Assembly: GCA_030065825.1 (NCBI GenBank)
Contig: JASJCY010000050.1
Coordinates: 1 to 41,138 of the forward strand
Reading direction: 5' to 3'
DNA from: Nostocaceae cyanobacterium
GTDB lineage: Bacteria > Cyanobacteriota > Cyanobacteriia > Cyanobacteriales > Nostocaceae
DNA length: 41,138 nucleotides
Shown here piece by piece: positions 36,134 to 41,138 of the stretch (position 1 is the stretch's first letter; each line of letters begins with the position of its first letter). Made by a program: the position numbers and the translations under genes. Below the pieces are notes generated by a model that did no database searches, was not told the origin of the DNA, and saw nothing but the letters and a program-made list of their open reading frames with translations.

Positions 36134-36592
36134 ATGGACAACAATCATAATTTCAATCATTCATTACCCCCAGAAATTCTAGAGCAATTACCAGCAGAAG
36201 TTCAAAATTATTATCTGACAGGCAGACAAAATGAAGAAAGAGAAAAACAAGCTTTAATGGAAGAGAATGAGGGAAAATTACGGATAAAAAAAGAACAAAA
36301 TGACAAGATACAAGAGGAAGAAAAACAAGCAATTAACCAGAGAATAAGTCGATTAAAAGATTCTACCAATAAGTTTATTCCTGAAAGTTTTATTTCACTA
36401 ACAGTTGTTGTTATTGGAGCTTTAATTTTTGGAATGTCTGGGTATGAAATAGCTCGCAATACTGGTAGGGGTCAATTTGCTTTGGCTAGTGGAGTTTTAA
36501 TTGGTTCATTGATGAGTATTTTTGCAGAAAATAACGGTAGAGAAGTATTCACGAGTTTGGCAATGTATGAGATATATAAAGAACTAGAATAA
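36134..36592 (+). CDS. Coiled-coil membrane protein, unknown
   Basis: 152 residues, not recognised. The N-terminal half is a charged coiled coil (about 30-80, EEREKQALMEENEGKLRIKK). Two C-terminal hydrophobic helices (about 86-105 and 115-130) have small residues (GALIFGMSGYE, ASGVLIGSLMSIF) that would allow tight helix packing, then a short cytoplasmic tail. Starts 40 bp after the vWA-like gene and precedes another two-helix membrane protein, which suggests that the products form one membrane complex. That is inference from context. Confidence 0.7.
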   Translation: MDNNHNFNHSLPPEILEQLPAEVQNYYLTGRQNEEREKQALMEENEGKLRIKKEQNDKIQEEEKQAINQRISRLKDSTNKFIPESFISLTVVVIGALIFGMSGYEIARNTGRGQFALASGVLIGSLMSIFAENNGREVFTSLAMYEIYKELE

Positions 36593-36643
36593 TCATCAAA
36601 TTAATAAAAATTGTAGTTGATGTGGCTGTAATTATCTGAAAAT

Positions 36644-36952
36644 ATGAAAAACCAATTTATCAAACAACTAGGAATAGAAAAAAAATATGCTCGTGGAGTT
36701 TCGCGGATAAATTTAGGAATTTTTATAGCACTTTTGACTTTAGAAGCAATTACTACCTCTTATGCTGTTTATAAGAACACCGAGAATATTTTCTATTCTG
36801 CAATCGGTGGAATTACACCTGTTCTAATTACCATTTCTGCTTCTGCTTATATAGCACAAAAATATGAAATACCCAAGCATAAAAAACTCTTGATAGAAGA
36901 GTATGAGCAAAAACTTAAAGACTTCTTAATTTCCAGCATAATTCCCAAATAA
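36644..36952 (+). CDS. Small two-helix membrane protein, unknown
   Basis: 102 residues, not recognised. Two membrane helices (about 24-42, INLGIFIALLTLEAITTSYA; and about 52-72, AIGGITPVLITISASAYIA) connected by a short loop, with a C-terminal amphipathic helix (HKKLLIEEYEQKLKDFLISS). Third gene of the vWA-headed cluster, 51 bp after its neighbour. Codon use is AT-rich like the rest of the cluster. Confidence 0.68.
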   Translation: MKNQFIKQLGIEKKYARGVSRINLGIFIALLTLEAITTSYAVYKNTENIFYSAIGGITPVLITISASAYIAQKYEIPKHKKLLIEEYEQKLKDFLISSIIPK

Positions 36953-37039
36953 ACTATAGCGAGATTCATCTACAACCAAAGTCCGCTATATTTGGAAGAA
37001 AATAAATAAGATAAAAAACTGAATTTAAAAAGAGTAACA

Positions 37040-37663
37040 ATGCTAATCCAAATAAAAGAACCGCCATTATATATTCCAATTTTAGAAGTCGAACTATTAA
37101 ACGTTGAACAATTAAAACAAACTTTTGCTATCATTCCAGATGAAGACAGAAAAATGAAGGATTTGACTTTTTTTTGCCAAGATATTATCTCTCAAGTAAA
37201 TCCTCCTTTCAACAATTTAAATGAAGCAAAATATGAATTTGAAATCAACTTTTACAATCAGCGAATTTTAGAAATACAGGAAGAATCAGAACGAGCAAAA
37301 ATCAAGCGTAGACATGAAATAAATCACTCACTCAAAACTTTAATAAATTCTCTGCAAAATTATTTACAATCACAGGAACAAGATACTACTGGACTGTTGA
37401 AACCCCAAGTGAAGGTTTTAATTAAAGAATCAGAATTTCGTTGTTGTGAATGGCTGAATAAATGCTATGAACGAATTCACAAGCAAGCTTTGGATTTAAT
37501 CCAAGAAGACGAAAATAATATTGACAAATTAAAAGAATTAGCAATTCAAAAGTGTCAACAAAAAATTGCTAAGTACAATGGGTATTCAAATAGATTAGTA
37601 TCTGATTTATCTTTAGGTACTAATAATGGTAAATCTTCCCTATTTCTTCCCCATAGTTCTTGA
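37040..37663 (+). CDS. Soluble helical protein, unknown
   Basis: 207 residues, not recognised. No signal peptide or membrane segment. It is mostly charged helix with a possible coiled coil (about 70-120, NQRILEIQEESERAKIKRRH) and a Cys-bearing segment (FRCCEWLNKCYERIH, about 137-151). It may be the cytoplasmic partner of the membrane proteins encoded upstream. The 87-bp gap contains no clear terminator, so it is likely in the same transcript. The putative operator copy 2 lies 92 bp after its stop. Confidence 0.65.
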   Translation: MLIQIKEPPLYIPILEVELLNVEQLKQTFAIIPDEDRKMKDLTFFCQDIISQVNPPFNNLNEAKYEFEINFYNQRILEIQEESERAKIKRRHEINHSLKTLINSLQNYLQSQEQDTTGLLKPQVKVLIKESEFRCCEWLNKCYERIHKQALDLIQEDENNIDKLKELAIQKCQQKIAKYNGYSNRLVSDLSLGTNNGKSSLFLPHSS

Positions 37664-37754
37664 AGAAGCAGCTTAAATTTAGTCAATATTTATAGCCAAC
37701 ACTTTGTAGAGTATTGGCTACATATAAAAATTTTCGAGTGCAGTGATAATTACA

Positions 37755-37820
37755 TAGCAAAAATCCGTTAGTTTGAGAGCAAAAATCCCCTAGTTTATTT
37801 TTGACTAGGTTGTTATTCTT
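37755..37820. promoter_or_regulatory. 66-bp putative AraC operator, copy 2
   Basis: Matches 34098-34163 over 66 bp without gaps: AGCAAAAATCCG at 37756, second half-site AGCAAAAATCCC 22 bp later, then CTAGTTTATTTTTGA and GGTTGTTATTCTT. It lies 72 bp upstream of the 54-residue membrane protein gene. Confidence 0.6.
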
Positions 37821-37891
37821 TATATAGATAGGAAATCACTTTTGAATTCATCCTTTAGATTTTAATACTTTAATAAGGGATAAATATTGTT

Positions 37892-38056
37892 ATGGAAAAT
37901 TTAATTGTGTGGGCGATTTTATGCGGTATTTGTGGTGCTGCATGTGCTAATATTGCTGAAAATAAAGGTAGAGATCCACAAACATGGTTCTGGCTGGGAT
38001 TTTTTCTATTTCCATTTTCATTTTTTGTGCTTTTGATGTTGCCAAATAAGAAATAG
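37892..38056 (+). CDS. 54-residue two-helix membrane microprotein
   Basis: Short ORF, ATG 37892 to TAG 38056. Helix 1 (about 4-21, LIVWAILCGICGAACANI) and helix 2 (about 32-50, WFWLGFFLFPFSFFVLLML) flank the motif AENKGRDPQTWFWLG, ending LPNKK. The pattern IAxxKGR-x-WFxLG...LLLPxK is widespread in short bacterial membrane proteins of unknown role, which supports it as a real gene. GATAAATAT and a weak ribosome site precede it. The operator-like block immediately upstream suggests control by the AraC-type regulator. Confidence 0.72.
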   Translation: MENLIVWAILCGICGAACANIAENKGRDPQTWFWLGFFLFPFSFFVLLMLPNKK

Positions 38057-38071
38057 CTTCTAAACTGCTGC

Positions 38072-38180
38072 TTGTCCCTCTTGTCCTTCTTGTCCTTCTT
38101 GTCCTTCTTGTCTTACCCTACTTCTGGGTGGAGAAACCCCAACGGGTGGGGAAACCCCAACGGGTGGGGAAACCCCACCC
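38072..38180. repeat. CTTGTCCTT tandem and G/C hairpins
   Basis: About four units of a period-9 repeat (CTTGTCCTT), followed by three GGGTGGGGAAACCCC-type palindromes. Non-coding spacer after the microprotein and before the 3' fragment of the kinase-like gene. Confidence 0.75.
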
Positions 38181-38207
38181 CTACTTTGCCTATCTCTGAA
38201 CACAACA

Positions 38208-38294
38208 TTACCAAGACTGAAGCGATCGCAATTGGGGTGTCTTTTTAATTTGATGTGCTTGCATCCGCGTCAAGACATCATCCAAAATTGTCAC
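38208..38294 (-). pseudogene. Detached 3' end of the pyruvate kinase-like gene
   Basis: 28 codons plus TAA: VTILDDVLTRMQAHQIKKTP, then QLRSLQSW. It continues exactly the frame broken at 38663, with Ala491 followed by Val. The helix ILDDVLxRMQ.HQ.KK is what I expect at the C-terminus of this kinase-like family. Separated from the gene by the 368-bp element. Confidence 0.88.
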
Positions 38295-38662
38295 CAGAAC
38301 CTCCGCGCCGAGGAAGCCCCTGGCTTTAGACATGGGGGTAAGGCGCGGGCGATTTTAATCGCCGTCCCCAAAAGGGGATGGACAAGAAGAGGAGTAGTAC
38401 TTATCCATTTCCCTGTATGCCGAGAATCGCCTTGCTACTCCAGTAAAGTTAGCTTCGACAAAGTTAGAGGTCGGTAACTATCCAAATAGCACTTCCTTAA
38501 CCCCTGTAGGGATGTTTAACCATTCGGTTCTAGAGCAAGGAACTAGCTACGCATTCCTTGGTAGGTCTTTAACTCTTGCCTCTAACGTAGTACGCAAGCG
38601 CACTGAGTCTGGTCAGATTAGGGCTTTTACAAGCCCCCGCCTTTAGGCGTGGGGTTTCTGAC
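38295..38662. mobile_element. 368-bp non-autonomous element with IS200/IS605-like ends inside a gene
   Basis: One end carries the imperfect hairpin GCCCCTGGCTTTAGACATGG; the other carries the hairpin AAGCCCCCGCCTTTAGGCGT followed by GGGGTTTCTGAC. Both resemble subterminal hairpins used by Y1 transposases. No transposase or nuclease ORF is present (the longest frame is 81 codons and overlaps the flank). Several internal hairpins (GGCGATTTTAATCGCC, GTCCCCAAAAGGGGA, TTAACCCCTGTAGGGATG) suggest a structured RNA such as an omegaRNA scaffold. Boundaries follow from frame restoration of the host gene, with a 2-base ambiguity (AC). No target duplication, as expected for this superfamily. Confidence 0.75.
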
Positions 38663-40135
38663 AGCATCCGCAATAAACGGTCCCTTATTTAACATTACAC
38701 ATTCAGCTCTTTCTGCTATGGCTGCATCAGTAATTTCAGCCCGGGAGGGAATACCTTTTTTCACGAGATTTTCCATCACCTGGGTAGCCCAAATTACTGG
38801 GATATGTGCAGCTTCACATAGCCAGAGAATTTCTTCTTGAATTTCTGCCAGCCGTTGATAACCAATTTCAATGGCTAAATCACCTCTAGCAATCATAACT
38901 CCAAAAGGCTGTTTACCTGCCCCCTGAATAATTAATTCGGGCAAATTGCGAACAGCTTGGGGAGTTTCTATCTTAGCCACAATACCAGGTATGGTTGAGT
39001 TCTCAGGTAATCTGGCTTGTAACTCCCTCTGCAAAAGTTCAATATCAGCAGGTTCCTGGACAAAAGAGTAGCCAATAATATCAGCATGGGTAGCCACAAA
39101 ATCTAAATCTCGCAAATCCTTTTGTGTGAGGGAACTAATATGTAAATCCGTACCGGGAAAATTCAAACCCTTATCAGGACGGAGTTTGCTACCTTTCAAA
39201 TCTGCATGGGTAATCCGCAACAGCACCCCATTAGGTGTAATAGACTCAACCCTAGCACCAATACGACCATCATCAATCCAAACCCTATTACCTACCTCTA
39301 ATTGTTCCAATAGTTCCGGTAGGCTGCATTGTGCTTGAAAACAGTCAGAACAAAAAGTGCTGGGCAAATCCCGGGTAAGCAGTATACATTCCCCACGAAA
39401 GATACGTTGCTGGGCATTAGGTGCGATCGCCATACCAATACGCGGTTTAGAACCCCCCAAATCCATCAACACCTTACAGAGATATCCTGTTTCTGCTTCT
39501 ACCAAGCGGACATTGGCAATCATGGCTGACCATTGTTCCACATTGTCATGAGCGCAATTAATCCTTACACAGTCACATCCCCGCTGAATCAAATCCCTTA
39601 CCAATTCATAATTACTAGCTGCTTGGGTCGGTAAAGTAACCATAATTCTGACGCGACGATGGTGTTGTGCATCACCGAATAATTCCCTAGTATGGTGTCG
39701 CAAAAGTCGTTGTCCCTCAAAAAATGTTGCTATAGGAGGACGACTGGGAAGAGAATCAGGATCTACCCCGGATATAGCTCCCAAAGTGGCAATTACTGCG
39801 TCTAAATTGGGCAATACTCGCCCTTCAATGCGTCCTAGGGAAGATAAACCCCAAGGCATCAAAGCGGCTTGTAATGGGCGTAAATCATGGCGTCTTAGGG
39901 CTAAATAGTGAGCAAGATTCAGACTACTGTCGAGAAAACCTTGCCTTTGAATGTGGGATACTTCCACAGGGAATGGCTGTCCCCATCGCCACTGGTTAAA
40001 TATTTCCTCACCCTCTTGAAGTACCAACTGACGTAATTGTTGCAAGATATTCAGCAAATTCTGGGGGTCTGATAAATCTAAACTAGAGTAATTGCAAATA
40101 ATTTCTCTATTACTATCAAAGTTAGGGGTCTGCAT
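38627..40135 (-). CDS. Pyruvate kinase-like protein, C-terminus replaced by element sequence
   Basis: 502 residues as it stands: 491 native plus 11 encoded by the element (VRNPTPKGGGL). N-terminal extension of about 160 residues, then a pyruvate kinase barrel: RIMVTLP, CVRINCAHDN, a B-domain-like section (IFRGECILLTRDLP ... DDGRIGARV), VAKIETPQAV, MIARGDLAIEIG, ATQVMENL and PSRAEITDAAIAERAECVMLNKG. It would transfer phosphate between phosphoenolpyruvate and ADP, but several motifs deviate from true kinases and the usual C-terminal effector domain is absent. The 28 native C-terminal residues lie beyond the element at 38208-38294. Activity after truncation is uncertain. Confidence 0.88.
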   Translation of the reverse strand: MQTPNFDSNREIICNYSSLDLSDPQNLLNILQQLRQLVLQEGEEIFNQWRWGQPFPVEVSHIQRQGFLDSSLNLAHYLALRRHDLRPLQAALMPWGLSSLGRIEGRVLPNLDAVIATLGAISGVDPDSLPSRPPIATFFEGQRLLRHHTRELFGDAQHHRRVRIMVTLPTQAASNYELVRDLIQRGCDCVRINCAHDNVEQWSAMIANVRLVEAETGYLCKVLMDLGGSKPRIGMAIAPNAQQRIFRGECILLTRDLPSTFCSDCFQAQCSLPELLEQLEVGNRVWIDDGRIGARVESITPNGVLLRITHADLKGSKLRPDKGLNFPGTDLHISSLTQKDLRDLDFVATHADIIGYSFVQEPADIELLQRELQARLPENSTIPGIVAKIETPQAVRNLPELIIQGAGKQPFGVMIARGDLAIEIGYQRLAEIQEEILWLCEAAHIPVIWATQVMENLVKKGIPSRAEITDAAIAERAECVMLNKGPFIADAVRNPTPKGGGL

Positions 40136-40448
40136 AGTTGATTTTTTAAACTTTTACGCCCATATTCGCAGTCAAAGTAAAGCTACCTGGATAAAAAATA
40201 CCAGTTACTTTGTTGCTAATACTTCCTATTTATTTACTAATGTTTAACGGTAATCACCCTATAACTAAATATCTTTTGTAAAAGTTATTTTTTCACAAAT
40301 TCAGCATTTTTAATTGCATTGATAATGTAAAAGTTTGTTGATATTTATTTAATACCAACAAACTATTTTTTATTAACCTAAAATTAATCTTTAAATAACC
40401 TAAACTTAAACTTTGTTGAAGTCAAAAAATGGAGTTTTTCAACAGGGA

Positions 40449-40592
40449 ACAGGGAACAGCGAAAAGTGCGGTCTTGGGGGTTTCCCCCATGAGCAACTTT
40501 TCAAGAGAGGGAACTCTTAACAGGGAACAGCGAAAAGTGCGGTCTTGGGGGTTTCCCCCATGAGCAACTTTTCAAGAGAGGGAACTCTTAAC
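40449..40592. repeat. 71-bp tandem direct repeat, two copies
   Basis: Two almost perfect copies (period 71) with CAGCGAAAAGTGCGGTCTTG, hairpin GGGGGTTTCCCCC and CAACTTTTCAAGAGAGGG. In the gap upstream of the kinase-like gene; 40136-40448 is AT-rich with a GTTTGTTG/CAACAAAC dyad (about 40331-40365) and no gene. Confidence 0.9.
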
Positions 40593-40632
40593 GGGGAACA
40601 AAACCCGGTCAATAAAAAACTATGGGTTTCAA

Positions 40633-40790
40633 AATATAGCGATTTTCACGCTTATTAACAATCCTTGCGGGAAGTCCCCCAGTGGAGTTCTCGGAACTGG
40701 GGGGACGGCAGTTGCTTTAAGCGGGGGAACCCCGCCAACGCACTGCCTCATGAGAGCAAGGGCAGAAACTTGATTGCATAACGAGAATAT
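40633..40790. repeat. MITE end fragment and large hairpin
   Basis: Begins ATATAGCGATTTTCACGCTT, as in the left end of the 5202 element. It continues with CCCCCAGT..ACTGGGGGG and a nested stem GGCAGTTG...GCGGGGGAACCCCGC...CACTGCC. Non-coding. Confidence 0.65.
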
Positions 40791-41138
40791 GGGACAATAA
40801 TCACAGCGAGGCATAAACAGTAACAGACCCGCTTGCTACGCAGGATGATTATTCTTTCCATAGTGGGGCAACTCCGTGAAAGCACTTTTCTACCCTGGAA
40901 CGATACAGTTAGTGGCAGTATCCGGTGAACAGACCCCGAAGTCATTGCTCTTGAGCAGTTGCCCAACTTTGGTATCTGACCAACTCAATAGCTGGTCATG
41001 GCGTTAGGAACTAGCGTCGTTAGACGTGGATGGGAAACCTCTATCCATTAGAGCCAACCGGACTCGAACAGGTAAGTTTGCCAGACGAAGCGTTAGAAAC
41101 CTTGTACGAAGCGTAAGCGGAGTGCAAGTGTAGTTCAT
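40791..41138 (+). other. Structured, apparently non-coding region at window edge
   Basis: 350 bp with higher G+C than its surroundings and no credible ORF. It contains several short hairpins (TCATTGCTCTTGAGCAGTTG, GACCAACTCAATAGCTGGTC, TAGCGTCGTTAGACG) and GCCAACCGGACTCG. The composition and hairpin density suggest a structured RNA. One possibility is the omegaRNA that precedes an IscB gene starting just outside the window; the sequence ends in AGTTCAT, which could lead into an ATG. Unverified. Confidence 0.35.

Noticed and set aside
38232-38477. 81-codon plus-strand ORF in the 368-bp element as a TnpB remnant
   Set aside because: Starts in the flanking kinase-like gene fragment and shows no RuvC or zinc-finger motif.
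40629-40966. Small minus-strand ORFs near the window end
   Set aside because: Overlap strong palindromes shared with dispersed repeats; no recognisable protein and mutually overlapping.

Overview
The window looks like chromosomal DNA of a filamentous, probably heterocyst-forming cyanobacterium (Nostocales). Evidence: frequent HIP1 octamers (GCGATCGC), heptanucleotide tandem arrays of the STRR type, a Yfr1 small RNA directly upstream of trxA, cyanobacterial families (Ycf35/DUF1257, DUF2997, DUF3038 and DUF4335, GuaB3, a PatD-like protein), and very many dispersed palindromic repeats between genes. No rRNA, tRNA or CRISPR array was seen.

Layout. 1-1.6 kb: membrane Ser/Thr kinase with an SH3-like tail. 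2.0-5.2 kb: NACHT NTPase with ten near-identical HEAT repeats, followed by a companion ORF that shares its C-terminal motif but has a stop at codon 3; MITE-like sequences lie on both sides. 5.9-7.1 kb: DUF2997, ycf35 and a 4Fe-4S ferredoxin as a tight operon. 8-13.4 kb: DUF4335, DUF3038 and mutS2 on the minus strand. 14-16.8 kb: NfeD-like protein and flotillin. 17.3-20.6 kb: guaB3, Yfr1, trxA and a LOG-family gene. 21-27 kb: coiled-coil/WD40 protein, a small exported protein, the (p)ppGpp enzyme Rel and a PatD-like gene. 27.4-32.6 kb: Ca2+-type P-ATPase, a divergent MetK and a START-like protein.

The accessory part is 33.2-38.1 kb, clearly more AT-rich. It holds an AraC-type regulator, a decayed lipoprotein gene, and an apparent operon of a membrane-anchored vWA-like protein, two small membrane proteins and a coiled-coil protein, then a 54-residue two-helix membrane protein. 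A 66-bp element made of two 22-bp direct half-sites occurs twice, once after the AraC gene and once before the 54-residue gene. It looks like an operator for the AraC protein. This is the best candidate here for an undescribed system, although several parts are broken.

38.2-40.1 kb: a pyruvate kinase-like gene is split by a 368-bp element with IS200/IS605-type palindromic ends and no protein gene. Removing exactly 368 bp restores one 519-codon frame. The last 500 bp is structured, apparently non-coding DNA that may precede a gene beyond the window edge.

Three accessory genes each carry a premature TAA where a Gln codon (CAA) would fit. This suggests recent decay by C-to-T change, or errors in the assembly.
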